This document shows positions 10,288-18,831 of a stretch of 47,896 bases of DNA, in pieces. The position numbers and the translations under genes were made by a program. The notes beneath the pieces are model-generated. The model was given only the letters and a program-made list of their open reading frames with translations, ran no database searches and had not been told where the DNA came from. Numbering within the stretch: the stretch's first letter is position 1; each line of letters starts with the position of its first letter. Source of the stretch: JBIOJM01 sp044450785 (lineage in GTDB: Bacteria > Planctomycetota > Planctomycetia > Isosphaerales > Isosphaeraceae). The DNA is taken from NCBI GenBank assembly GCA_044450785.1, contig JBIOJM010000028.1, positions 1 to 47,896 on the forward strand, written 5' to 3'.

Positions 10288-11619
10288 TCAGAGTCCGGCG
10301 AGTCTCGTGGCGGCGTCGCCGAAATGATTCAGCTTCACTCCCATGCGGTCCATGATTGAAAGATAGAGGCTGCAGAGCTTGCGGCTCTCGTCGCCGCTCT
10401 TGGTGAAGTCCAGGACGCGGCCGGTCTCCAGCGCACCTCCCAGGCCGCCGACCAGGAGGGCCGGCACCTTGGTCGAGTCGTGCCGGGTTCCCGACCACAT
10501 GTTGGAGATGAAGAGCAGGCACGAGTTGTCGAGGACGGAGTGCTCGCCCTCGGGCATCGCGTCCAGACGGCCGGCCAGGTAGGCGAGCTGGCTGACGTAA
10601 TACCGCGACACACGCTCGTAGGCATCGGACTGGTCGTCGTGCGAGGCCGGATGGTGCGCGGTGCGCACGTCGAGAAACGGGTAGAATAGGCCGGAGAGAT
10701 CGCGGCACAAGAGCAGCGTGGCAACCCGCGTCTTGTCGGTCTGGAACGCCAGTGCAATGATGTCGCACATCAGCCGCATGTGCTCGCGGATGTCCTCGGG
10801 CAAGCCGTTGTCGGGGCGCCGCATTGTGAGCGCGGGGCGCCCGCGGTCGCGGGCTCGGTCGTCTGCCCGGTCCTTCATCGCCCGCGTGAGCTCGATTCGT
10901 CTTTCCACCTCACGGACGCTCGTCAGGTACTCATCAAGCTTCGCCTGGTCGGCTCGGCTGACCTGCCGGTTCAGTTCCGCGGCCTGCTCCTTGACGCGGT
11001 CAAGGATGGAGAGCGTGCGCCGGCTCCCCTGGTTGTCGAAGAGGCTGTCGAAGGCCAGCGAGGGGTAAACCTCCATCGGGACCGGCGAGAGCGCGTCCCG
11101 CCACGAGATGTACGAGCTGTAGGCCATCGAGAAGTTGGTCTCGTGGTAGCCGGTGATGGGCTGTTCGCAGCCAAGGACCAGGCTGGGCAGCGACGTTTCC
11201 TCGCCCAAGCGGCTGGCGAGCAACTGGTCCATGCTGACGCCTCCCTTGAGCACCGCGCCCTTCTGGAGCGCCGCGCCCGAGAGGATGTTGCCCGTCTGAC
11301 CCGGGTGGATGCCGACCCCGGTGGCGTGCTTGTTGAACAGACCGGAAACGACGTTCAGCTTGGCTTTCAGCGGCGCCAGGCACTGGAGAGTCTTGCTCAG
11401 CTCCATCTCCCCGCCGGCACCTTTCGCCCACCAGTGATTCGGATTGATCCCGTTGCCCATGAACAGTGCGGCGAAGCGTCTGGGGAACGCCGTCGCCGCG
11501 GCGGCAGGTGCGGTTTCGCCGCCCCAGACCGGAACGGATTCGAGCCAGGGGAGGGCCATTGCAACGCCGGCGCCGCGGAGCACCGTGCGCCGGTTCATCC
11601 TGGTGTCATGGGCTTTCAT
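10288..11619 (-). CDS. DUF1552 family Tat-exported protein
   Basis: The 443-aa product belongs to the DUF1552 family, which is expanded in planctomycetes and normally encoded beside DUF1592-type cytochrome proteins, as here. A Tat signal is visible near the N-terminus (NRRTVLRGAGVAMALPWLES). Family features include AALFMGNGINPNHWW, a central region with VREVERRIE, and a late segment with HHPASHDD and a C-terminal LGVKLNHFGD-like end (MDRMGVKLNHFGDA). Its biochemical role is unknown. It starts 61 bases after the DUF1592 gene ends, so the two are probably co-transcribed. An internal start at 11598 (MNRRTVL) is equally compatible with the Tat signal. Confidence 0.9.
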   Translation of the reverse strand: MKAHDTRMNRRTVLRGAGVAMALPWLESVPVWGGETAPAAAATAFPRRFAALFMGNGINPNHWWAKGAGGEMELSKTLQCLAPLKAKLNVVSGLFNKHATGVGIHPGQTGNILSGAALQKGAVLKGGVSMDQLLASRLGEETSLPSLVLGCEQPITGYHETNFSMAYSSYISWRDALSPVPMEVYPSLAFDSLFDNQGSRRTLSILDRVKEQAAELNRQVSRADQAKLDEYLTSVREVERRIELTRAMKDRADDRARDRGRPALTMRRPDNGLPEDIREHMRLMCDIIALAFQTDKTRVATLLLCRDLSGLFYPFLDVRTAHHPASHDDQSDAYERVSRYYVSQLAYLAGRLDAMPEGEHSVLDNSCLLFISNMWSGTRHDSTKVPALLVGGLGGALETGRVLDFTKSGDESRKLCSLYLSIMDRMGVKLNHFGDAATRLAGL

Positions 11620-11680
11620 GGGTCGGTTCCCGGGATTGGCAAAGTCGCTTCGGGTCGTTTAATCGCGCGCAACCTACACA

Positions 11681-14539
11681 TCATTCGCGCGGGTCGTCTC
11701 TGGCCCGTTTGTCGAGAAACTGGGGGCTGGTGACAATCGACTCGATCAGGCTGTCGAACCGGTTGCCGGAGGCCGCAAGCCGGCCGCGCATGTTTTTGAT
11801 GGTCGTCTCGTCCGAAGGCAACAGCCCGCGTCCGAGAGCGTAGACCAGCAACTTGCGGCAGAGGTTCTCGACGAACTCGTCTCCTCGCCGCTCGGAAAGG
11901 TATCGACGCAGACCGTCGAGCCCCGTTCCCTCGCTGCCGTCGGGGAAGGTCGCCCTCGCATCGACCGGACGACCGCCGAGGTCCCGATCGCGCCGTTCGC
12001 CGATCGGGCCGTAACCCTCGAATACCAGGCCGATCGAGTCGAACCGCTGGTGACATCCCGCGCAGCTCTTGCTTTCCCGGTGCCGGGCCAGGAGCTGCCG
12101 CATGGTCAGGTCGCCCGTCTTCGCTTCATCCTTGGGGAGCTCGGGCACATCCGGCGGCGGAGCGGGGATTCGCTCGCCGAGCAACCTGCGGACGACCCAG
12201 TATCCTCGCTTCACGGGACTGGTGCGCAGGCCGGGCGAGCTCGCGGTCAGGAACACCGACATCGGCGGGAGGCCCCCCCGGCCGAAGCGGTGCGCGTCGT
12301 CCACCCGGACCCACTCGTCGGGGCCGACCTCGGGTACGGGCATGCCGTAGTGTTTGGCCAGGACGGGGTTGACGAACGTGTGATCGGCATGGAGGACGTC
12401 GAGCACGGAACGATCCCTGCTCACAACGTCGACAAAGAAGCGGATGGGTTCCTCGTACATCGCCCGGCGGAGCTCGTTCGTGAAGCTTGCGAATCGCTGG
12501 CGATCGACGCCGTTGTGCTCTTCGAAGCGGCGAAAGCCGAGCCAGTTGCCGGCGAATTCCACCGCCAAGCCGCGGACGCGGTCGTCGCGGAGCATGCGCC
12601 GGGTCTCTCCAAGCAGCACGGCCGATTCGTGCAGGTCACGGGCAGCGGCATGGGCCAGCAGCTCGTCATCCGGCATGCTCGACCAGAGGAAGTAACTCAG
12701 CCGGCTGGCCAGGGCGTAGCTCGACAACGGCCGCGCGGTCTGGCCCGGCTCGGCCCGATCGATGCGGTAACAGAAGTGGGGTGACATCAGCAAACTCGTG
12801 ACCGTGTCACGGATCGCGTCCTCGTGGCCCAGCCCTTCCTTCTGGCGCGACGCGCGATAAAACGCGAGCACCTCCTCGTTCTCGGCTTGCGACAGCGGCC
12901 TGCGATAGGCACGTTCGGCGAACTTCTGAAGTGCCACAAGCTGTGTCGGTTCCGCGGCCCGCCGCGCTTCCTCGACCTGGCGGATTTGTGCGGAGATGTT
13001 CGCGAAGTACGTCTTGATGGCCTCGAGGGCTTCGTTGTTTGCCCCGTTCTTGCGCGCCTTGGCGAGGTAAGCCACGCCGAGTTGCGCGATCTTGCCTGGC
13101 GACGTCGCGTCCTTGTCTTCGGAGCGGGCGAAGTCGAACTCGGCCTCCCCCATGAACCGCGGCGGCTCCGCGCGCTCGAAGAAGATGAAATCCTTGAACT
13201 GACGCATCGGGACCAGCGTCACGAAATCCAGCTCCCGCCAGAGTGTGTCCAGCTCCCGCCGGCCCGCCTCGTCCAGGATCAACTCGTAAAGTGGTGCATC
13301 ATCGCGGAAGTAGCCCTGCATCAGGTGGAAGCCGGCCGTCAACGGACGTGCACTTCCGCCGGCTTGAGGGTACAAGGAGGAGGCGCGATCGGAGACGAAG
13401 AACGAGTCGGGGAAGACTCGACAGAATTCCTCCAGCTCGCGTGTGGAACCGTCCCCCGGATAGCGCATGTGCATCGCGGCGACCTGCCGATTCCGCCACA
13501 GGACGAGCGGCTGGCTGCCCTTGGAAATGCCGCGCACACGCAACTCACCGACGCGCGGCTCGAAATCCTGCCGTAACCGGATGACGAGGTCGCGCATCCG
13601 CTCGCAATCGCGCCGGGCCTCGGCTCGCTGCTGCACGTCGGCTGGCAATTTGCGCCACAAGGCCTGCACCTGGGCCGGCGGACTGGCTGCCGACCAGGAC
13701 GCCGCCAGGAACGTCCAGACCGTCGCTAAGTACCTGGCGCTCAGCCGGGCTTCGCCGGCGAAGTCGTGGAGGGACAACTGCGGCTTGCCCAGGGCCTCGC
13801 GGTGACGAAACCGCCAGGCGGCCAGGAAGTAGTCGGCATAGTCGACGCGGTGCCGCTGGTAGAATCCGATGATGCGCTGGACGCAGTATTTGTCCCGTTC
13901 CGGATCGGAGACTGCCGGGTCCGGCGCGAAGCCGAAGCCGTCCGGCTTCAGGACCAGATGATCGGCGACCCGCCTCGCCGCCGCCAGGTATTTTTTCACG
14001 AGGTCCGGCGACATCGTCAGAGACTCGCCCGAGTTGTCGAACCCGGCTTCGTTGGCCGGATCGACCGGGAACTCCCGCGTCGGCCGGATGTCGACCCGCG
14101 TCAAATCGCGGATGGTGTAGTCGAATTCGGCGTTGGAGAGCCGCCGCGCCAGGACGCGGCCGGGGTCGCCCGCATTCCGGCGGGCCTCGCGGTCGCGAAC
14201 GGCCTCGATCCACTCGATGACGGCCTGCCGCTCGTGCGGCGTCGGCTGCCGCGGTGCTTTCTCGGGCGGCATCTCCTCCGCCTCCAGCCGCTCCAGCACG
14301 ACGTCCCAGACACGGTGATCCTTGACGACTGCCGCGATCGACGCGTAGATGCCCAGGTCCAGCTTGGCCTTGGGCTTCTCAGCGCCGTGGCAGGCCAGGC
14401 AGTGGTTCTTCACGAACGGACGCACGACCTCTTCCAGGCGGCGTTCCAGCGACGGCTCAACGGGTCCGGCCGCGGTCGTCGCGACGGCGATCGATCCGAC
14501 GAGCAGGACACAGATCGCAACCACTGTTCGCCATACCAT
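11681..14539 (-). CDS. DUF1587/1592/1588/1585 cytochrome c-like protein
   Basis: The 952-aa product starts at 14539, where a signal peptide begins (MVWRTVVAICVLLVGSIAVA). It has the planctomycete cytochrome (PSCyt1-type) haem motif CLACH at residues 47-51, then DUF1587 (RRLSNAEFDYTIRDL), DUF1595 and DUF1592 regions (FAERAYRRPLSQAENEEV, LASRLSYFLWSSMPDDEL), DUF1588 (TASSPGLRTSPVKRGYWV) with a second CxxCH motif (CAGCH, about residue 826), and a C-terminal DUF1585 (LLVYALGRGLLPSDE). The family is known from genome surveys of planctomycetes; its function is unproven. Two covalently bound haems in the periplasm would fit electron transfer. It forms a two-gene unit with the DUF1552 gene. Confidence 0.92.
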   Translation of the reverse strand: MVWRTVVAICVLLVGSIAVATTAAGPVEPSLERRLEEVVRPFVKNHCLACHGAEKPKAKLDLGIYASIAAVVKDHRVWDVVLERLEAEEMPPEKAPRQPTPHERQAVIEWIEAVRDREARRNAGDPGRVLARRLSNAEFDYTIRDLTRVDIRPTREFPVDPANEAGFDNSGESLTMSPDLVKKYLAAARRVADHLVLKPDGFGFAPDPAVSDPERDKYCVQRIIGFYQRHRVDYADYFLAAWRFRHREALGKPQLSLHDFAGEARLSARYLATVWTFLAASWSAASPPAQVQALWRKLPADVQQRAEARRDCERMRDLVIRLRQDFEPRVGELRVRGISKGSQPLVLWRNRQVAAMHMRYPGDGSTRELEEFCRVFPDSFFVSDRASSLYPQAGGSARPLTAGFHLMQGYFRDDAPLYELILDEAGRRELDTLWRELDFVTLVPMRQFKDFIFFERAEPPRFMGEAEFDFARSEDKDATSPGKIAQLGVAYLAKARKNGANNEALEAIKTYFANISAQIRQVEEARRAAEPTQLVALQKFAERAYRRPLSQAENEEVLAFYRASRQKEGLGHEDAIRDTVTSLLMSPHFCYRIDRAEPGQTARPLSSYALASRLSYFLWSSMPDDELLAHAAARDLHESAVLLGETRRMLRDDRVRGLAVEFAGNWLGFRRFEEHNGVDRQRFASFTNELRRAMYEEPIRFFVDVVSRDRSVLDVLHADHTFVNPVLAKHYGMPVPEVGPDEWVRVDDAHRFGRGGLPPMSVFLTASSPGLRTSPVKRGYWVVRRLLGERIPAPPPDVPELPKDEAKTGDLTMRQLLARHRESKSCAGCHQRFDSIGLVFEGYGPIGERRDRDLGGRPVDARATFPDGSEGTGLDGLRRYLSERRGDEFVENLCRKLLVYALGRGLLPSDETTIKNMRGRLAASGNRFDSLIESIVTSPQFLDKRARDDPRE

Positions 14540-15067
14540 CAATCGCGCCTTCGTGTCAAGCGAGAGGCCCGCTTTCGCTGGCCGCGCTAGCCGGTCGCGC
14601 CTCGTCGCAGGGAGGGCTGAAGAAGACGACCGCACCGAACAAGGAGAAGGAGTCTCGCGGCATGGCTGAAGAGGCTGGTGCTGTGGGAAGGAATCGGAGC
14701 GGGCGGTCAACTTTCCTTCACTAGCGTTCCCACCCTGAGATTATGACCGCGTTGGGGAAGAATGGCAACATTGGCAAGACCTGCAGCCGCCATATGATCG
14801 ACGAGGCAGCCCTCGGTCGCTCGGTGAGGTCGACTCAACGAATCAAGTTGAGCGAGAGGATTCGTCCACGGTCAAGAACGGCTCTTGACCCCTTTGGGTC
14901 GGCCACGGTCAAAAACGGCTCCTGACCCCTTTTACTCGGCCGCCTTGACAAACCTATACAGAACGTCGGGGCTCGGGCGAGTACAATCGTCGCCATGTGG
15001 AGTCTGGGAGTCCAGAGTCCGGGGCAACATTGGTTTGACGAAATCTTTGCCATGAGGAGGTTTTTTG
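14540..15067. other. 528-bp divergent intergenic region
   Basis: This gap separates the DUF1592 gene from the dioxygenase gene. Frames within it lack coding character. It contains a two-copy 37-bp tandem repeat at 14866-14939 and, at its right end, the strong AGGAGG ribosome site of the next gene at 15055-15060. Divergent promoters must lie here but no convincing -35/-10 pair was identified. Confidence 0.6.
14866..14939. repeat. Two-copy 37-bp tandem repeat
   Basis: The units 14866-14902 and 14903-14939 share the core CCACGGTCAARAACGGCTC followed by YTGACCCCTTT; they differ mainly in their last ten bases. Within each unit GGTCAA/TTGACC-type half-sites form a short imperfect palindrome. Sequences of this style are scattered in planctomycete genomes near REP-associated transposases (my recollection, not searched). 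No transposase is nearby. Confidence 0.7.
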
Positions 15068-15772
15068 ATGAGTCTTCCGATTTCCCGCCGACACCGTCGT
15101 GCCTTCCTCGGCACCCTGGCGACCGGCGCGGCATTCTTCACCACGCGCGGCCTGTTCGCCGACCAGCTCGCCGCCACTCCGGAGCGAGAGGAAGGGCCGT
15201 TCTACCCCGACAAGCTGCCGCTGGACACCGACAACGACCTGATCATCGTCAACGAGAATCTCACGCCCGCGGTCGGCGAGATCACCCACCTCACCGGCCG
15301 GGTGCTCGACGCGACCGGCAGCCCGATCCGCAACGCGACCGTCGAGATCTGGCAGTGCGACGCCAACCAAGTCTACTACCACACCAGGGACAGCGACGGT
15401 AAGAAGGACCAGCAGGACAAGAACTTTCAAGGGTTCGGCCGATTCACCACCGGCTCGACCGGCGCGTACTATTTCCGCACCATCAAGCCCGTCCCGTACC
15501 CCGGACGGCCCGCCCCACACATCCACTTCAAGGTCAAGAAGGGAGACCGGGAGCTGCTCACCACCCAGATGAACATCGCCGGGCACCCGGGCAACGAGGT
15601 TGACGGGGTCGCCAGCGGCGGGCTCGGCGTGTTCGACCGGGAGTTGCTCCGGGTCGATTTCAAGCCCTTGAAGGGATCGAAGATCGGCGAGCTGGCCGCG
15701 AATTTCGTGATCGTCCTCGGCCGGACCCCGGACGATCGGACGTTACAGTCGAACCGAAAGCCGAATCGCTGA
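15068..15772 (+). CDS. Intradiol ring-cleavage dioxygenase-like protein
   Basis: The 234-aa product starts at 15068, seven bases after a perfect AGGAGG. The N-terminus is a Tat-type signal (SRRHRRAFLGTLATGAAFF). The rest matches the protocatechuate 3,4-dioxygenase fold: EGPFYPD near residue 43, a beta-sandwich with VEIWQCDANQVYYH, and the ligand cluster with Tyr103 or 104, Tyr144 in VPYPGRPAPHIHF, His151 and His153, giving the two Tyr/two His non-haem Fe(III) site. An exported, single-subunit version without an aromatic-degradation operon is typical of planctomycetes and its substrate is unknown. The next gene begins 51 bases downstream. Confidence 0.85.
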   Translation: MSLPISRRHRRAFLGTLATGAAFFTTRGLFADQLAATPEREEGPFYPDKLPLDTDNDLIIVNENLTPAVGEITHLTGRVLDATGSPIRNATVEIWQCDANQVYYHTRDSDGKKDQQDKNFQGFGRFTTGSTGAYYFRTIKPVPYPGRPAPHIHFKVKKGDRELLTTQMNIAGHPGNEVDGVASGGLGVFDRELLRVDFKPLKGSKIGELAANFVIVLGRTPDDRTLQSNRKPNR

Positions 15773-15823
15773 TCGCGAGGCATCGGGAATTTTCGCGAAA
15801 CTCTCACATGTTCGAGGTGACGC

Positions 15824-16534
15824 ATGCGTACATTGATCGGGATGACCATGTTCTGCGGGTTGTTGGTCGCGGTCTCAGTCGCGACGGCGCAGCGGCCGGG
15901 CGGCGGACCGGGAACGGCCCCGGCGAAGCCGGCCAGCGCCGATGATCTCGTGACTCGGATGATGCAGTTCGACAAGGACAAGGACGGGAAGCTGACCAAG
16001 ACGGAGCTGACCGACGAGCGGCTGCACCGTCTGTTCGATCGGGCCGACGTCAACGAGGACGGGATCGTCACGAAAGAGGAGCTGTCCGCCCTGGCGGCCA
16101 GGGAGCCGGCGAGCGACCGCCGCGGACCACCGGGATTCGGCCCCCCCGGCGGCGGTTTCGGCGGAGGGCCGGGCGGACCGATGATGGGAATGCCCCGACC
16201 GGGCGAGATCCTCCCGCAGATGCTCCAGCAGCGCCTCAATCTCAGCTCCGAGCAGAAGACGCAGCTCGCAGCCCTGCAGAAGGACGTGGACGCCAAGCTC
16301 GAGAAGATCCTGAACGACGAGCAGAAGCAGCAGCTCAAGGCGATGCGGAATCGTGGCCCGGGCGGGCGCGGGCCAGGCGGGCGCGGCCCAGGCGGGCGCG
16401 GGCCTCGCGGTGGTGGCGGCCCTCCCGGCGGCGGCGGCTTTCCTCCAGACGGTGGCCCTCCTGATGGCGGCCCTCCCGGGCGTGACGGCCCTCCCGGCGG
16501 TGATGGCCCTCCACCACCTGATCGGCCGCGGTGA
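15824..16534 (+). CDS. Periplasmic EF-hand and LTxxQ (CpxP-like) protein
   Basis: This is a secreted 236-aa protein (signal peptide residues 1-22). Two EF-hand loops are complete: residues 50-61 (DKDKDGKLTKTE) and 75-86 (DVNEDGIVTKEE), so calcium binding is expected. A Gly/Pro/Met linker leads to an amphipathic helical pair at about 138-174 (LNLSSEQKTQLAALQKDVD, ILNDEQKQQLKAM), which resembles the LTxxQ motif of CpxP/Spy. The C-terminal 60 residues are Gly/Pro/Arg-rich, encoded partly by a 15-bp tandem repeat. It lies directly upstream of a CpxR/CpxA-like pair, so a role as a periplasmic sensor or accessory of that pathway is a reasonable inference. Confidence 0.82.
   Translation: MRTLIGMTMFCGLLVAVSVATAQRPGGGPGTAPAKPASADDLVTRMMQFDKDKDGKLTKTELTDERLHRLFDRADVNEDGIVTKEELSALAAREPASDRRGPPGFGPPGGGFGGGPGGPMMGMPRPGEILPQMLQQRLNLSSEQKTQLAALQKDVDAKLEKILNDEQKQQLKAMRNRGPGGRGPGGRGPGGRGPRGGGGPPGGGGFPPDGGPPDGGPPGRDGPPGGDGPPPPDRPR
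16355..16399 (+). repeat. 15-bp tandem repeat, three copies
   Basis: Three units (16355-16369, 16370-16384, 16385-16399) of the form GGSCCNGGCGGGCGC lie inside the EF-hand gene and encode repeated GPGGR units of its C-terminal tail. Length variation here would change the tail without shifting the frame. Confidence 0.8.
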
Positions 16535-16674
16535 CGGCGAATGAACCAGGAAGCGGGTCTGTGCTCATGCCCGGCGTGTTCCCCGTCCCCCATCCGCGGT
16601 ACGATCGAAGGAAACCTCGAATCGGACCAACAGGTGGCGAGGGAACCGCGGGCGAATTCACGTGGGGCGCGTCA

Positions 16675-17409
16675 ATGGCACATCGGCCCGATCGGAACGA
16701 CGAGGCGACTCAGCCGGGCTGCTCGCTCTTGCTCGTTGACGACGACGTTGAACTTTGCGAGCTGTTGCAGGAATTCTTCGCCCAGCGCGGCTACCAGGTG
16801 GAGGTCGCGCACGACGGCCGCCGGGGCCTGGCCCGAGCACTCGCGGGCGGCCACGATCTGATCTTGCTCGATGTGATGATGCCCGATCTGGACGGCTTCG
16901 AAGTGCTTCGCCTGGTACGGCGGAGGAGCGAGGTCCCGGTCATCATGCTGACCGCTCGCACCACGCAGAACGACCGGGTCGCCGGCCTGGACGCCGGCGC
17001 GGACGATTACCTGCCCAAGCCGTTCGGCACGGCGGAGCTGCTGGCGCGGATCCGCGCCGTCCTCCGCCGGGCCGGCCTGGCCACCAAGGAGGCTGAAGTC
17101 CTGGAGGCCGGTGGGGTCAGGCTCATCCCTGGGGCGCGCGAGGCCCTGACCGGCGGGTCGCCCGTGGCCCTGACCACGGTCGAGTACGACATCCTCGAGT
17201 ATCTCGTGCACGCCGCGGGGCGGGTCGTCCCACGCGACGAGCTGATGGCCGCCCTCTACCGGCGCAGATCGACGCCGTTCGACCGGACCCTCGACATGCA
17301 CGTCTGCAACCTGCGCAAGAAGCTCGGCCGGCACGGGACCCTGATCCGGACGGTCCGGAGCGTCGGCTACCTGTTCCGCGTCGGGCCCGAGTCCGACGAG
17401 GGCCCCTGA
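16675..17409 (+). CDS. OmpR/CpxR-family response regulator
   Basis: The 244-aa product starts at 16675 (MAHRPDRND); the open frame upstream overlaps the EF-hand gene end and is not receiver-like. The receiver domain (about 16-130) has the acidic pair in LLVDDDVEL, phospho-acceptor Asp66 in ILLDVMMPDLDG, the conserved Thr in IMLTART and Lys in YLPKPF. A winged-helix DNA-binding domain (about 145-240) ends with RTVRSVGYLFR. Together these make a two-component transcription factor of the OmpR class, closest in style to CpxR. The kinase gene begins one base after its stop, so the two are co-translated. Confidence 0.93.
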   Translation: MAHRPDRNDEATQPGCSLLLVDDDVELCELLQEFFAQRGYQVEVAHDGRRGLARALAGGHDLILLDVMMPDLDGFEVLRLVRRRSEVPVIMLTARTTQNDRVAGLDAGADDYLPKPFGTAELLARIRAVLRRAGLATKEAEVLEAGGVRLIPGAREALTGGSPVALTTVEYDILEYLVHAAGRVVPRDELMAALYRRRSTPFDRTLDMHVCNLRKKLGRHGTLIRTVRSVGYLFRVGPESDEGP

Positions 17410-17410
17410 C

Positions 17411-18745
17411 ATGCGGTCGATCTTCGCCAAGCTGGTGCTGTGGTCGCTCGGCACGTTCGCCCTCTCGCTGGTGGTTTACTGGTCGATCGCGCGGACCCTC
17501 GAACGGCGGGGTCCCGGCGAGCGCGACCCGTTCCACCGCGTGAACGCGATGGTCGAGGACGATGTTTGCCGCGCCTATCAAGAGGGCGGTTCCGAGCGGC
17601 TGGCGGCGCAACTGCGGAAGCTCGACGCCTACCTCCCCGGTGAGCACCTCTTGACGGACGACCACGGCCGCGACCTGGTCAGCGGCGCCGATCGGTCCGA
17701 CCTGCTCAGACATGGACATCCCGCCGGAGGACCGCCCCGCCTGTCCGACGGCCGCCTGATCCTCATTCCCCCGCGGCGGGGCGGCGGCGGTCGCTATCGG
17801 CTCATCACCCTCGTCCGACCGTGGTTCGATCCGCCGAACATCCTGCCCTATTACGGAGCGATCGTGCTGGTCATCACCGGGATGGGAGCGATCCTGGCCG
17901 TGCACCTGGCAGCGCCGCTGCGGAGCCTTCAGCGGGTGATGGACCGGTTCGGACGGGGCGACCTGGCGGCACGGGTTCGCTCGACGCGTCGAGACGAGAT
18001 CGGCGAGCTGTCGCGGGCTTTTGACGAGATGGCGGGCCGGATCGAGACGCTGCTGGCGGCCGAGCGACGGCTCCTGCAGGACGTCTCGCACGAGCTGCGC
18101 TCACCCCTGACCCGGCTCGACGTCGCCGTCGACCTGGCCAGCACGAGCGAAGACCCCTGGGTGCCGCTGGGTCGCATCAAGCGCGACGTCGGCCGGCTCT
18201 CCGTGCTCGTGAACGAATTGCTCCAACTGACGCGGGCCGAAGGGGACCACTCGGTCCTCGACCTGGAGGAGGTCCGCCTGGATGACCTGCTGCGGGGCCT
18301 GGTTGATGATTGCGCGGTGGAGGCCGAGGCGAATGGCTGCCGGCTTGACCTCCGCGCCCGTGAGTCCTGTTCGGTTCGCGGAGAACAGGAGCTCTTGCGC
18401 CGAGCCATCGAGAACGTCGTCCGCAACGCCATCCGCCACGCGCCGCCGGAGACTGCCGTCGAGGTCGGCCTGGAGCTCGAGGGCGACGTGGCCAAGATCG
18501 TCGTACGCGATCACGGCCCCGGCGTCCCGGAGAACCTGCTTGGGTCGATCTTCGAGCCGTTCTTCCGGGTCGATGGCCACCGCAGCCGGGCGAGTGGCGG
18601 CGTCGGCCTGGGGCTGGCCATCGCCCGCCGCGCCGTCGACCTGCACCGGGGCCGGATCAACGCCCGCAACGCGGGCCCGGGTCTCGTCGTGGTGATCGAG
18701 CTGCCGCTCGCACGTGAAAAGGTGCCAGCCGCCAAAATCGGGTAA
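17411..18745 (+). CDS. Sensor histidine kinase, CpxA-like
   Basis: The 444-aa membrane kinase has TM1 at about 7-27, a periplasmic domain of about 115 residues, TM2 at about 147-168, a HAMP linker, a HisKA domain with His227 in DVSHELRSPLTR, and an ATPase domain with N-box Asn339, DHGPGVP, FEPFF and GGVGLGLAI. It should phosphorylate the regulator encoded just upstream. The final residues (EKVPAAKIG and the TAA) lie inside the 115-bp inverted-repeat element at 18717-18831. The ancestral C-terminus has therefore been replaced by element sequence; the ATPase domain is complete before that point, so function is probably kept. Confidence 0.93.
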   Translation: MRSIFAKLVLWSLGTFALSLVVYWSIARTLERRGPGERDPFHRVNAMVEDDVCRAYQEGGSERLAAQLRKLDAYLPGEHLLTDDHGRDLVSGADRSDLLRHGHPAGGPPRLSDGRLILIPPRRGGGGRYRLITLVRPWFDPPNILPYYGAIVLVITGMGAILAVHLAAPLRSLQRVMDRFGRGDLAARVRSTRRDEIGELSRAFDEMAGRIETLLAAERRLLQDVSHELRSPLTRLDVAVDLASTSEDPWVPLGRIKRDVGRLSVLVNELLQLTRAEGDHSVLDLEEVRLDDLLRGLVDDCAVEAEANGCRLDLRARESCSVRGEQELLRRAIENVVRNAIRHAPPETAVEVGLELEGDVAKIVVRDHGPGVPENLLGSIFEPFFRVDGHRSRASGGVGLGLAIARRAVDLHRGRINARNAGPGLVVVIELPLAREKVPAAKIG

Positions 18746-18831
18746 ACTACACTGTTTGCGATAAACTGATTTCGTGGCCGTTGCCTTCCTCAATTCTGTA
18801 TATTACTCATATTTGGTGGCTGGCACCTTTT
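18717..18831 (+). repeat. 115-bp inverted-repeat element, copy 1
   Basis: The element runs from AAAAGGTGCCAGCC to GGCTGGCACCTTTT, with terminal inverted repeats of about 20 bp (one mismatch in this copy) around an AT-rich centre. It overlaps the last codons and the stop of the histidine kinase gene and ends one base before the stop of hypE on the other strand. A transcript from either side could fold into a long hairpin followed by T residues, so it may act as a two-way terminator for the convergent genes. It encodes no protein, so it resembles a MITE or REP-type element moved in trans. No clear target duplication is seen. Confidence 0.85.
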
